NCBI GenBank assembly: GCA_958348245.1
Contig: CATVYJ010000009.1
Coordinates: 1 to 64,000, forward strand
DNA length: 64,000 nt
Direction: 5' to 3'
DNA from: an uncultured Veillonellaceae bacterium
GTDB taxonomy: Bacteria; Bacillota; Negativicutes; Veillonellales; Dialisteraceae
Of the stretch, positions 48,878 through 59,089 are shown piece by piece (within the stretch, counting starts at the first letter, position 1; each line of letters begins with the position of its first letter). Position numbers and translations under genes: made by a program. The notes beneath the pieces are model-generated. The model did no database searches. It saw nothing but the letters and a program-made list of their open reading frames with translations, and had not been told where the DNA came from.

Positions 48878-50374
48878 ATGATGGGCTGGAAGAATCTGTT
48901 CGGACGGAAGGGGTTCGCAGGGCTTTCTCCGGAGGAACGGCTCGCGCGGGCGGACGAAGGCGCGCTGCGGGTGATGGAGGCGCTCCGCCGCGCGGGGCAC
49001 GAAGCGTATCTCGTGGGCGGCTGCGTGCGGGATCTCGTCATGGGCCTTGCGCCGCACGACTGGGATATCGCCTCGTCCGCCCGGCCCGCGGAGACCGCGG
49101 CGGCGCTCACGGCGGCGGGGATTCACGCCGTGGACGGCGGGGGCCGCCGGTTCGGCACGGTCATCGCCGTGCTCGGCGGGAACCCGTATGAAGTGACCAC
49201 GTTCCGCCGCGAGACGTACGGCGCGGACGCGCATCGTCCGGAGACGGTGGCTTTCGCGGACACGATCGAAGAGGACCTGTCCCGGCGGGATTTCACGGTG
49301 AACGCCATGGCGCTTTCTTCGGAGGGCGCGCTCCTCGACCCGTTCGGCGGGCAGCGGGATCTTTCGGAGAAGCGTCTCCGCACGGTGGGAAAGGCGGCGG
49401 AGCGGTTTCGCGAGGACGCGCTGCGCCTTTTCCGGGCGTGCCGTTTCCTGGGCCAGCTCGACATGATGGCCGATCCGTCTCTCACGGCGGGCATGGCATC
49501 CGCTTTTCCCCGGGTGGCGGGGCTTTCGCTCGAGCGGGTGAAGACGGAGGTGGAGCGCCTTCTGGTGACGCCCCACGCGGGACGCGGGCTGGATCTGCTC
49601 GTGCGGAGCGGGCTCGCGGACTGCGCGTGCCGCGTGCGGGAGCACGGGCGGGACGAGGCGGTGCCCATTTTGCCCGAGCTCTCCCATCTGGTGGGCCTGC
49701 CGCAGATGAAGCAGTTTCATAAATACGACGGGTGGTACCATACGCTCGCCGTGGTGGAGGCGGCCCCGGCGGAGCGCATCGCCCGGTGGGCGGCTCTTCT
49801 GCACGACGTGGGAAAGGGGATGCCCGGCGTGCGCCGCGTGGACGGAGAAAAAATCACCGATTACAATCACGACCATGTGGGGGCGGAGATGGCGGAAGCG
49901 CTGCTCCGGCGGTGGCGCTTTCCGGAGAAGGACGTGCGCCTCGTCACCTGGCTGGTGGCGAATCACATGAAGTTTCATTATTTCGCCAATGTGGAGGAGG
50001 CGGACGTGGTGAAATGGGTGCGGCGGCTGGCCATGCAGAAAGCGTTTCCTTCGCAGGCGGAGCTGCTCTGCGCCATCCGCGAGGTGACGGCTCTGTGCGA
50101 GGCGGACATCATCGGCTGCGGCCGGCCGTATTCCGCCACGGAAGGGCACCGCGCGTTCGGCGCGTGCATGGCGGACGTGGCGGCGTCCATCCCCGTCACG
50201 GCGAAGGAGCTCCATTACGACCGGCGCACGGTGGACGCGCTCGGACCCGACGCGGCGGAGGGCATGCGGAATCTGCTCCGCCGCGTGCAGACGGGCAATC
50301 TGGAGAACACGCCCGACGCGCTCGCGCAGGCGGCGGAGCGGTTCAGAAAGCGGCGCGGCCATGAAGCTTCATAA
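48878..50374 (+). CDS. cca: CCA-adding tRNA nucleotidyltransferase with HD domain
   Basis: A 498-residue class II nucleotidyltransferase. The head and catalytic part read AYLVGGCVRDLVMGLAPHDW, with the two catalytic aspartates in HDWDIASSA. RRDFTVNAMAL and EDALRLFRACRF follow as substrate motifs. A C-terminal HD domain (LLHDVGKG at about 307, with YNHDHVGAEMA) is fused. It repairs or completes the tRNA CCA end. GGGAGGTG precedes the ATG (48881 is an alternative). It overlaps the PBP gene by 14 bases. Confidence 0.92.
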   Translation: MMGWKNLFGRKGFAGLSPEERLARADEGALRVMEALRRAGHEAYLVGGCVRDLVMGLAPHDWDIASSARPAETAAALTAAGIHAVDGGGRRFGTVIAVLGGNPYEVTTFRRETYGADAHRPETVAFADTIEEDLSRRDFTVNAMALSSEGALLDPFGGQRDLSEKRLRTVGKAAERFREDALRLFRACRFLGQLDMMADPSLTAGMASAFPRVAGLSLERVKTEVERLLVTPHAGRGLDLLVRSGLADCACRVREHGRDEAVPILPELSHLVGLPQMKQFHKYDGWYHTLAVVEAAPAERIARWAALLHDVGKGMPGVRRVDGEKITDYNHDHVGAEMAEALLRRWRFPEKDVRLVTWLVANHMKFHYFANVEEADVVKWVRRLAMQKAFPSQAELLCAIREVTALCEADIIGCGRPYSATEGHRAFGACMADVAASIPVTAKELHYDRRTVDALGPDAAEGMRNLLRRVQTGNLENTPDALAQAAERFRKRRGHEAS

Positions 50375-52325
50375 TCCGCTGAACGCCGTGCGGCAGCGCG
50401 CGTTCCGCCTTTTCGGCATCTTCGCGGGATGCGCCGCGCTGGTGCTGCTCCGCCTCCTGTGGGTGCAGCTCGTCCAGCACGACCAGTACGAGACGTGGAG
50501 CCTCCGCCAGACCCGGGACATGCAGGAACTGTACTCCGAGCGGGGCACCATTTACGACCGGAACGGGCGGCAGCTTGCGTTTTCCATTCTGGTGAAATCT
50601 CTCTACGCGGACCCGGGGATGCTGAACGTGACGCCCGAAGAGGCGGCGAAAGCGCTTGCGCCGGTGCTGAAAATCCCCGAGGAGACGCTCGCGGAGAAAA
50701 TGAGCCGGGACACGCGCTTTGTCTGGCTGGAGCGCGTCATGGACCCGGATATGACGGCCGCCGTCAAAGCGGTCATCAAGGAGCGCAAGCTGAAAGGCTT
50801 CGGCTTCGTGGATGAGAGCAAGCGCTATTATCCGAACGGCGGGCTTCTCGCCAATGTGCTCGGCTTCGTGGGCATCGACGGCAAGGGGCTGGACGGCCTG
50901 GAGAAGTCGCTGGACGATCTCATCCGCGGCGGGGTGAACCGGCAGATTCTCCTCATGGACGCCCGGGGCAATCCCATCCTGCACTCCACCATGGCCCCCT
51001 ACATGGGGAAGGAAGCGAAGTCGGTGTATCTCACCATCGACGAGAGCATCCAGTTCTTTGCGGAGCGCGCTCTCGACCGCGCCATGGGGCAGACCCGCGC
51101 GCAGGGCGGCATCGTCATTGTCATGGACCCGAAGACGGGGGGCATCCTCGCCATGGTGAACCGTCCGTCCTACGACCCGAATCATTTCTACTACGCCACG
51201 GAAAACGAATTTAAAAACCGCGCCGTGGTGGACATCTACGAGCCGGGCTCCACGTTCAAGCCTGTCGTGGCCGCCACCGCGCTCGACGCGGGGACGTACT
51301 CCACGGACACCGTGTGGCACGATCCGGGCGAGATCGTCGCGTCGGGCCACGCCGTGCGCAACTGGGACGACGAAGCCTACGGAGATGTGCGGCTCGTGGA
51401 CATTCTGAAATTTTCCATCAATACGGGCTTTGCCCACGTGGGGCTCCTCACCGGCGGGGATATCCTCACGAACTACGCCCGGCGCTTCGGCTTCGGCAAG
51501 GCCACGGGCATCGAGCTCCCCGGCGAGGGAGACGGCATCCTCTTTGACCCGCAGGACATGCGGCCCATCGACGTGGCGTCCATGTCCATCGGGCAGGGCA
51601 TCGCCGTGACGCCGCTCCAGATGGTGCAGGCGTACAGCGCCATCGCCAACGGCGGCCAGATGGTGCGGCCCCATCTCATCGATTCCATCCGCAATCCCGA
51701 CGGCTCCGTCTACAGGGAGACCCGCACGGAAACCGCCGGACAGCCCGTATCGAAGGACGTGGCGGACACGGTGAAGGACATGATGGAGAAGGAAGTGTCC
51801 GAAGGGGGCGGGGGCAACGCCCGCGTGCCGGGCTACCTCATGGGCGGTAAGACGGGCACCGCCCAGAAAATCGACACCGTCCACGGGGGCTATCTCGAGG
51901 GGCAGTACATCGCTTCCTTCTGCGGCTTCGGCCCCATTGAAGACCCGCAGGCCATCTGTCTCGTCGTGCTCGACAATCCGCAGGGCATGTACTACGGCGG
52001 CATGGTGGCCGCGCCGGTTTTTGCGGAAATCATGAGCCAGACCATGCGGTACATGGGCATCCACGCCCGGGAAGACACGGCGGGCCGGCAGGCCGCGGCG
52101 GCCATGTCCGGGGAGAGCGTGCCGGCCGATCTGCCGCCGGAAGGGGCGGAGACCGTGACGGTGCCGGACTTCCGCGGGTGGACCGTGCGCGATGTGGGCG
52201 AATGGCTCGCCCGGGCGGGGCTCGGTTTCCGCCCCGACGGATCGGGCTTTGCGGACGCGCAGGACCCCGCGCCGTGGATCACGGTGGAGCGGGGGACGGA
52301 CGTGTCCGTCCATTTCACGCCGTAA
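50361..52325 (+). CDS. Class B penicillin-binding protein with PASTA domain
   Basis: A 654-residue peptidoglycan transpeptidase anchored by one N-terminal helix (about 17-36). The dimerisation domain begins SERGTIYDRNGRQLAFS. Catalytic motifs are STFK with Ser297, SIN at 352-354 and KTGTAQ from Lys497. One PASTA domain ends the protein (about 593-654, VTVPDFRGWTVRDVGEWLAR). This layout matches FtsI or SpoVD-type enzymes; FtsI-like septal function is the simplest reading, but it is not in a division cluster. The start lies within the end of cca. Confidence 0.9.
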   Translation: MKLHNPLNAVRQRAFRLFGIFAGCAALVLLRLLWVQLVQHDQYETWSLRQTRDMQELYSERGTIYDRNGRQLAFSILVKSLYADPGMLNVTPEEAAKALAPVLKIPEETLAEKMSRDTRFVWLERVMDPDMTAAVKAVIKERKLKGFGFVDESKRYYPNGGLLANVLGFVGIDGKGLDGLEKSLDDLIRGGVNRQILLMDARGNPILHSTMAPYMGKEAKSVYLTIDESIQFFAERALDRAMGQTRAQGGIVIVMDPKTGGILAMVNRPSYDPNHFYYATENEFKNRAVVDIYEPGSTFKPVVAATALDAGTYSTDTVWHDPGEIVASGHAVRNWDDEAYGDVRLVDILKFSINTGFAHVGLLTGGDILTNYARRFGFGKATGIELPGEGDGILFDPQDMRPIDVASMSIGQGIAVTPLQMVQAYSAIANGGQMVRPHLIDSIRNPDGSVYRETRTETAGQPVSKDVADTVKDMMEKEVSEGGGGNARVPGYLMGGKTGTAQKIDTVHGGYLEGQYIASFCGFGPIEDPQAICLVVLDNPQGMYYGGMVAAPVFAEIMSQTMRYMGIHAREDTAGRQAAAAMSGESVPADLPPEGAETVTVPDFRGWTVRDVGEWLARAGLGFRPDGSGFADAQDPAPWITVERGTDVSVHFTP

Positions 52326-52337
52326 AGGCAAAAAAAA

Positions 52338-52361
52338 GAGAGCGCCCGCAGGGCGCTTTTC
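52338..52361 (+). terminator. Terminator after the PBP gene
   Basis: AGCGCCC-GCA-GGGCGCT (52341-52357), followed by TTT. Confidence 0.8.
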
Positions 52362-52415
52362 TGATGCGGACAGGACGGGCCGCAGAAAAAACGCGCGTCC
52401 CGGAAGACGCGCAGA

Positions 52416-52449
52416 CAAAAACGCAGGGGCAGTTCCTCTGCGTTTTTTT
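52416..52449. terminator. Bidirectional terminator between PBP and the recR operon
   Basis: AAAACGCAG / CTGCGTTTT with A-tract and T-tract on either side. On the minus strand it follows the stop of the 52-aa gene directly; a second minus-strand hairpin GCGCGTC/GACGCGC (about 52393-52412) backs it up. Confidence 0.85.
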
Positions 52450-52606
52450 ATTTCACATAGTAATAGAAGAGGGCCGCTCCGATGGCTACGGCGAGGCCGA
52501 GGCGCAGCAGAAAGGTGAAGAGGCCGATCAGCTTGAAAATGACGTACACCGCGACGATGGCCGCGAGGCCGGCGACGACGGGGTAATTGGTGACAATTTC
52601 TTCCAT
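52448..52606 (-). CDS. 52-residue membrane protein downstream of recR
   Basis: The minus strand encodes MEEIVTNYPVVAGLAAIVAV and continues with a second hydrophobic stretch (LIGLFTFLLRLGLAVAIGAA) to YYYVK. Nearly the whole protein is two short membrane segments. CTAAGGAGAA gives a strong ribosome-binding site 5 bases before the ATG, and a terminator follows the stop. It starts 11 bases after recR, the place occupied by yaaL/bofA in many Firmicutes, but it is too short for BofA and I do not claim homology. Confidence 0.7.
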   Translation of the reverse strand: MEEIVTNYPVVAGLAAIVAVYVIFKLIGLFTFLLRLGLAVAIGAALFYYYVK

Positions 52607-52616
52607 GGGATTCTCC

Positions 52617-53207
52617 TTAGAGTTCCCGCCGGTTTTCCACGGCCCCGGCGAGAGTCTGGCTGTCGGCGTAGCCGATGTCGCCGCCCGCGGGGAGCCCCCG
52701 GGCGATGCGGGTCACGCGGATGCCGGTGGGTTTGATGAGCCGGGACAGATAAAACGCGGTGGCTTCCCCTTCCGTATCGGGATCGGTGGCGAGGATGACT
52801 TCCTTCACCTCGTCGCCGCGGAGCCGCGCGAGCAGCTCCCGGATGCGGAGCTGGTCCGGGCCGACGCCGTCCAGCGGGGAGAGCGCCCCGTGGAGGACGT
52901 GGTAGAGCCCTTTATATTCGCCGCTCGCTTCGAGGGCCTGCACATCCGGCGGCTGTTCCACCACGCAGATGACGGACCGGTCGCGCCGGGGATCGGCGCA
53001 GATGCCGCACGGATCGGACACGGCCAGATTGCAGCACACGGAGCAGTAGCAGCTCTCTTTCCGGGCGGTCTCGATGGCGGCGATGAAGTCGGCCACTTCG
53101 CTTTCCGGACGTTCCAGCATGAAGTACGCCAGCCGGCGGGCGGTCTTGACGCCGATGCCGGGGAGGCGGCGGAACTGGGCGGCTACGTTTTCGAGGGCGT
53201 CGTTCAT
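52617..53207 (-). CDS. recR: Recombination protein RecR
   Basis: A 196-residue RecR of the RecFOR pathway, loading RecA at gaps. The helix-hairpin-helix FRRLPGIGVKTARRLAYFML (about 12-31), a C4 zinc finger (CYCSVCCNLAVSDPCGIC) and the Toprim domain (ICVVEQPPDVQALEASGEYK, then ATDPDTEGEATA) are complete. Its start overlaps the ybaB stop, the usual coupling. Confidence 0.96.
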   Translation of the reverse strand: MNDALENVAAQFRRLPGIGVKTARRLAYFMLERPESEVADFIAAIETARKESCYCSVCCNLAVSDPCGICADPRRDRSVICVVEQPPDVQALEASGEYKGLYHVLHGALSPLDGVGPDQLRIRELLARLRGDEVKEVILATDPDTEGEATAFYLSRLIKPTGIRVTRIARGLPAGGDIGYADSQTLAGAVENRREL

Positions 53208-53533
53208 CAGAACATGCCGCCGGGGAGGCCGAGGCCGCTCGTCACGGCCTGCATGCGCTTCTGGGCCATCTCCGCGGATTTGCGGGTCGCTTCGTTCACC
53301 GCGGTGGTGATGAGGTCTTCCAGCATTTCCGGGTCTTCCGGGTCGATGGCGTCTTTGGAAATCTTGAGCGCGGTGATCTGGTTTTCCCCGTTCATGGTGA
53401 GGGAGACCGCGCCGCCGCCGACGGTGACGTCCACGGTCATCTTCTTGACTTCTTCCTGCGCCTTCTGCATGTCCTCCTGCATCTTGCGCGCTTTTTTCAG
53501 CATGCTCTGCATCTGTGCCTTATTTCCAAACAT
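53207..53533 (-). CDS. ybaB: YbaB/EbfC family nucleoid-associated protein
   Basis: A 108-residue DNA-binding protein, typical length. It starts MFGNKAQMQSMLKKARKMQE, with a coiled helical arm, the central VTVGGGAVSLTMNGENQITA beta part and a C-terminal helix. YbaB dimers bind DNA like tweezers. AGGAGGAATACCC precedes the start. It sits between dnaX and recR as in most bacteria. Confidence 0.95.
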   Translation of the reverse strand: MFGNKAQMQSMLKKARKMQEDMQKAQEEVKKMTVDVTVGGGAVSLTMNGENQITALKISKDAIDPEDPEMLEDLITTAVNEATRKSAEMAQKRMQAVTSGLGLPGGMF

Positions 53534-53562
53534 GGGTATTCCTCCTGTAGACGGGCTGGGCC

Positions 53563-55503
<1,941 letters not shown>

Positions 55504-55528
55504 GAAAAATTCCTCTTTCCGCATAGAA

Positions 55529-55684
55529 AAAATCTGCAGTCCTCATTTATGACAGCCCCCAGGATGCACCGTGGCACATGAAACGGTCCACTTACTGCTG
55601 CTTCCTCTCGGACCTGACAGGGTTCATGGGATTTCATTGCACGGGGCCCGGAGACTGCCATAAATCAGAACTGCAGAGCCATGT
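55529..55684 (-). ncRNA. ffs: Signal recognition particle RNA (bacterial SRP RNA)
   Basis: The minus strand contains GTCAGGTCCGAGAGGAAGCA (apical domain at about 55596-55619), the universal SRP RNA motif with a GAGA tetraloop. The ends pair over a long distance: CTGCAG, TGATTTATGGCAG / CTGTCATAAAT and CTGCAG at 55676 and 55534, giving an RNA of about 145-155 bases. It forms SRP with Ffh. A 3' T-tract ends it just before dnaX, its common Firmicute neighbour. It is longer than the 4.5S form, but I see no clear Alu domain. Confidence 0.9.
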
Positions 55685-55690
55685 ACAAGT

Positions 55691-55719
55691 ATTATACAAT
55701 ACAATGCCCGGATTTCCAA
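55691..55719 (-). promoter_or_regulatory. Promoter of the SRP RNA gene
   Basis: On the minus strand, TTGGAA (55719-55714), a 17-base spacer and TATAAT (55696-55691). Confidence 0.85.
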
Positions 55720-55864
55720 ATGGCGTTTCCCGGAAAAAAGGAGACGTCCGCGTCCGCGGTGGAACGTCTGGAGCGCGGGCCGGCGCTTTTGACGGAGGAA
55801 AAATAAAAAAGCATATGTCGTTTCTCATATAGAGTGCGCTCTTTGTGCGGAATGCGCATTGTCG

Positions 55865-55894
55865 TAGACGCTTAATTGCGCGGTATGGTACAAT
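55865..55894 (+). promoter_or_regulatory. Probable promoter of fumC
   Basis: Extended -10 TGGTACAAT with TACAAT at 55889-55894 and a weak TAGACG -35 at 55865-55870 (18-base spacer). Confidence 0.55.
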
Positions 55895-55937
55895 GCAGGT
55901 AATCCCATCGTATATGGATAAAGAAAAGGAGAACAAC

Positions 55938-57323
55938 ATGGAATACCGCATCGAACACGACACCCTCGGCGAAGTGAAAGTCCCGGCGAACCGGAAGTGG
56001 GGCGCGCAGACCCAGCGCTCGTACGACAATTTCCGCATCGGCCGGCGCATGCCCATGGAGATCATCTATGCTTTTGCCGTGATGAAGAAATGCGCCGCTC
56101 AGGCGAACCGCGAGCTCGTGGGGCTCGACGCGGACAAAGCGGCGGCCATCTGCGAGAGCTGCGACGAGATCCTCGCCGGGCAGTGGGACGCGGAGTTCCC
56201 CCTCGTGATTTACCAGACCGGATCGGGCACGCAGAGCAATATGAACCTGAACGAAGTCATCGCCCATCTGGCCAATGAAAAACTCGCTGCCAGAGGCATC
56301 GACAAAAAAGTCCATCCCAACGACGACGTGAACAAGTCCCAGTCGTCCAACGACACCTTCCCTGCGGCCATGCACATCGCGGCGGTGAAGGCGCTTCACG
56401 AGCAGCTCTACGGCCCGCTGGACGCGCTCATCGACGTATTCGACCGGAAAGCGGAAGACTACCGCGATCTCGTGAAGATTGGCCGCACGCACGTACAGGA
56501 CGCGGTGCCGCTCACCTTCGGGCAGGAAATTTCCGGCTGGGCGGAAATGCTGAAAAAGTGCCGCGCCATGATTCACGACGGAGAGAAGTACCTGCTCCCG
56601 CTCGCGCTCGGCGGCACGGCGGTGGGCACGGGGCTGAACGCGCCGAAAGATTTCGGCCGCCGCGCGGCGGAGCTCATCGCGGAAGAGACGGGCCTGCCCT
56701 TTACGGAAGAGGCGAATAAATTCTACGCGCTCACCGGACGGGACAATTTCGTTTTCCTCCACGGCGCGCTCCAGGCCCTCGCCGACGACTGCATGAAATT
56801 CGCGGACGATATCCGCCTCCTCGCGAGCGGCCCCCGGTCGGGGCTGGGAGAGATCTCCATCCCGGCCAACGAGCCCGGCTCGTCCATCATGCCCGGCAAG
56901 GTCAATCCCACCCAGTGCGAAGCGCTCACCATGGTGGCCTGCCGCGTGCACGGCAATCAGGCGGTCATTTCCATGGGGGCTTCCCAGGGGCGGTTTGAAC
57001 TGAACGTGTACGCGCCGGTCATGGCGGACGCCTTCCTCGAATCGGCGGCGCTCCTCGGCGAAGCGATCCACTCCTTCACCATCCACTGCGCGGAAGGCAT
57101 GGAGCCCATCCGGGAGCGCATGGCGGAGCTGGTGGAAAATTCCCTCATGCTCGTGACGGCGCTCTCCCCGCATATCGGCTACGAAAAAGCAGCGGCCATC
57201 TCGAAGAAAGCCTTCGCGGACGGCACCTGCCTCCGGGCGGCGGCGAAAGCGCTCGGCTACGTATCCGAAGAGGACTACGACAAATACGTGCAGCCGGCGG
57301 CCATGACGAACCTGGACCGGTAA
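55938..57323 (+). CDS. fumC: Class II fumarate hydratase
   Basis: A 461-residue iron-independent fumarase that interconverts fumarate and malate. Signature regions are QTGSGTQSNMNLNEVIA, VHPNDDVNKSQSSNDTFPAA, KIGRTHVQDAVPLTFGQE and the catalytic-loop GSSIMPGKVNPTQCEA. The ATG at 55938 follows AAGGAGAACAAC and starts at the conserved MEYRIEHDTLGEVKVPA; upstream in-frame codons lie in the promoter. Monocistronic. It probably serves a branched or reductive TCA route in this anaerobe. Confidence 0.95.
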   Translation: MEYRIEHDTLGEVKVPANRKWGAQTQRSYDNFRIGRRMPMEIIYAFAVMKKCAAQANRELVGLDADKAAAICESCDEILAGQWDAEFPLVIYQTGSGTQSNMNLNEVIAHLANEKLAARGIDKKVHPNDDVNKSQSSNDTFPAAMHIAAVKALHEQLYGPLDALIDVFDRKAEDYRDLVKIGRTHVQDAVPLTFGQEISGWAEMLKKCRAMIHDGEKYLLPLALGGTAVGTGLNAPKDFGRRAAELIAEETGLPFTEEANKFYALTGRDNFVFLHGALQALADDCMKFADDIRLLASGPRSGLGEISIPANEPGSSIMPGKVNPTQCEALTMVACRVHGNQAVISMGASQGRFELNVYAPVMADAFLESAALLGEAIHSFTIHCAEGMEPIRERMAELVENSLMLVTALSPHIGYEKAAAISKKAFADGTCLRAAAKALGYVSEEDYDKYVQPAAMTNLDR

Positions 57324-57664
57324 GTATATCAATTTTGCATGCGTTTCCGCTTATTCATGAGAAAAATGCGGAAAATGCGGAATCCGCCTCCCGGAAAGCG
57401 GCGGGCGGACGGAAAAAAGAAACGGCGCGGCGGCGACGGGCGGGAAATGTCCCATGCGGGGCGTCCCGTCCCGATGCGGCCGGCGGAATGGGCGGGCGGA
57501 AAGACGGCGGAAAAACGCCGGATTTCCCGACCATTTCGATGAAAATATCGAGGCGGACAGCGCGGCGGCCCGAGGGCCCCGGCGGGACGTCTCTTTTTGC
57601 CGTGGCACGAGTGGGACAAGAAACGTCCAGCAGGACGGCTCTTCTTCTGTAATGATTTTGTTTG
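57324..57664. other. Intergenic region between fumC and rbsK
   Basis: A GC- and purine-rich stretch open in several frames without ribosome-binding sites. A short duplicated AATGCGGAA lies near 57365-57381. CGTCC-AGCA-GGACG forms a hairpin near 57624-57637 before a T-rich run. No gene is recognised. Confidence 0.45.
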
Positions 57665-57673
57665 TGTTACAAT
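57665..57673 (+). promoter_or_regulatory. Probable extended -10 promoter of the rbs operon
   Basis: TGTTACAAT with TACAAT at 57668-57673. No good -35 is seen. The element lies in a locally AT-rich patch 94 bases before rbsK. Confidence 0.5.
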
Positions 57674-57766
57674 AATTGAGTTGATACAGAACGCAATGAC
57701 TGCGCGCAGGAAGAGAGCCGCCTTTCAGGGCCGGGTTTCTCATTTCTGGTGCAAAAAGGAGGAGCT

Positions 57767-58666
57767 ATGAGTCGGATCGCCGTTATCGGCAGCTGCAACG
57801 TGGATCTCATCGTGGAGGCGGACCGCCGCCCCGGCGCGGGTGAGACCGTCATGGGCCGCCGCCTTGTGATTTCCCCCGGAGGCAAGGGGGCCAATCAGGC
57901 CGTGGCCGCCGCCCGCGTGGGCGCGGACGTATGGATGGTGGGATGCGTCGGCGACGACGCGAACGGCCGCCTCATGCGGGAGACCCTCGAACGGGAGGGC
58001 GTCCACACCGATTTCGTCCGGACTGTGCCCGGCGTCACCACCGGCACGGCGCACATCACCCTCGCCGAAGGGGACAACAGCATCATCGTCGTGAAAGGGG
58101 CGAACGACTGCGTGGACGAAGCGTGCGTCGATGCCGCGTGGGACACGCTCCGCACGTGCGACATGATCCTCCTCCAGCACGAGATTCCCCTGGAGACAAA
58201 CGGATACGTCATCCGCCGCGCGGCGGAAGCGGGCGTGCCGGTGCTGCTCAATCCCGCGCCCTTCGAAGACGTCCCGGGAGAGCTCCTTGAAAAAGTGACC
58301 TACGTCACGCCCAACGAGCACGAAGCGGCGCTCATGTTTCCCGGCCTTTCCCGGGAAGAGATCCTGTCCCGTCCGGCGTGCACCGTGCTCATGACCGTCG
58401 GCGCGGACGGCGTCCTCTTCGGAGGAGAAGACGGGCCGGAGACCGTGCCGGGCTTCTCCGTTCCCGTGGTGGACACCACCGGCGCGGGCGATACCTTCAA
58501 CGGCGCGTTCGCCGCAGCCGTGGGAGAAGGGAAGGCCCTTCGGGACGCGGTGCGCTTCGCCAACGCGGCGGCGGCGCTGTCCATCGGAAAAATCGGCGCG
58601 CAGGGCGGCATGCCCCGCCGGGAAGAAGTGGAGGAATTACTCGCATGCAGAAAATCGGAATCCTGA
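57767..58666 (+). CDS. rbsK: Ribokinase
   Basis: A 299-residue PfkB-family sugar kinase. It begins IAVIGSCNVDLIVEADRRPG, has GGKGANQAVAAARVG and the anion-hole/catalytic VVDTTGAGDTFNGAFAAAVG. It phosphorylates ribose after import by RbsACB. The ATG at 57767 follows AAAAAGGAGGAGCT; an upstream in-frame start lacks such a site. Its 3' end overlaps rbsD by 22 bases. Confidence 0.93.
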   Translation: MSRIAVIGSCNVDLIVEADRRPGAGETVMGRRLVISPGGKGANQAVAAARVGADVWMVGCVGDDANGRLMRETLEREGVHTDFVRTVPGVTTGTAHITLAEGDNSIIVVKGANDCVDEACVDAAWDTLRTCDMILLQHEIPLETNGYVIRRAAEAGVPVLLNPAPFEDVPGELLEKVTYVTPNEHEAALMFPGLSREEILSRPACTVLMTVGADGVLFGGEDGPETVPGFSVPVVDTTGAGDTFNGAFAAAVGEGKALRDAVRFANAAAALSIGKIGAQGGMPRREEVEELLACRKSES

Positions 58667-59049
58667 ACAGCAATATAGCCAAAGTGCTGGCCGACCTGGG
58701 CCACACTGATCAGATCGTCATCGGCGACTGCGGCCTTCCCGTGCCGCAGGGTACTCCGAAAATCGACCTCGCGCTCCGTCTGGGCGAACCGAAATTCATC
58801 GACGTCGTCCGCGAAGTGGCGAAATACATGGAAATCCAGAAAATCTACGTCGCTCCCGAGACGGAAAAAGAAAACCCCGCCCAGTGGGCCGCGCTTCACG
58901 AAGTCTTCCCGGAAGACAAAGTGGAATGGGCTGTCCTCGACAGCCACGAAACGCTGAAACAGATGGAAAAAGACGCCAAAGCGGTCATCCGCACCGGAGA
59001 GATCACTCCCTTCTCCAACGTGGTGCTCGAGTCCGGCGTCATTTTCTGA
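58645..59049 (+). CDS. rbsD: D-ribose pyranase
   Basis: A 134-residue RbsD. It converts beta-pyranose to furanose ribose for the kinase. The start MQKIGILNSNIAKVLADLGH with the catalytic His20, QIVIGDCGLPVP with the conserved Asp and the ending TPFSNVVLESGVIF are all typical. The ATG lies inside rbsK, with GAGGAATTACTC upstream, indicating translational coupling. Confidence 0.95.
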   Translation: MQKIGILNSNIAKVLADLGHTDQIVIGDCGLPVPQGTPKIDLALRLGEPKFIDVVREVAKYMEIQKIYVAPETEKENPAQWAALHEVFPEDKVEWAVLDSHETLKQMEKDAKAVIRTGEITPFSNVVLESGVIF

Positions 59050-59089
59050 GAGGCGGATCGACACAGCATAAAGAAGGGAGAGTATTGAG

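Noticed and set aside
57335..57743. Small genes on either strand between fumC and rbsK
   Set aside because: The frames overlap each other, have no ribosome-binding sites and show no recognisable protein features.
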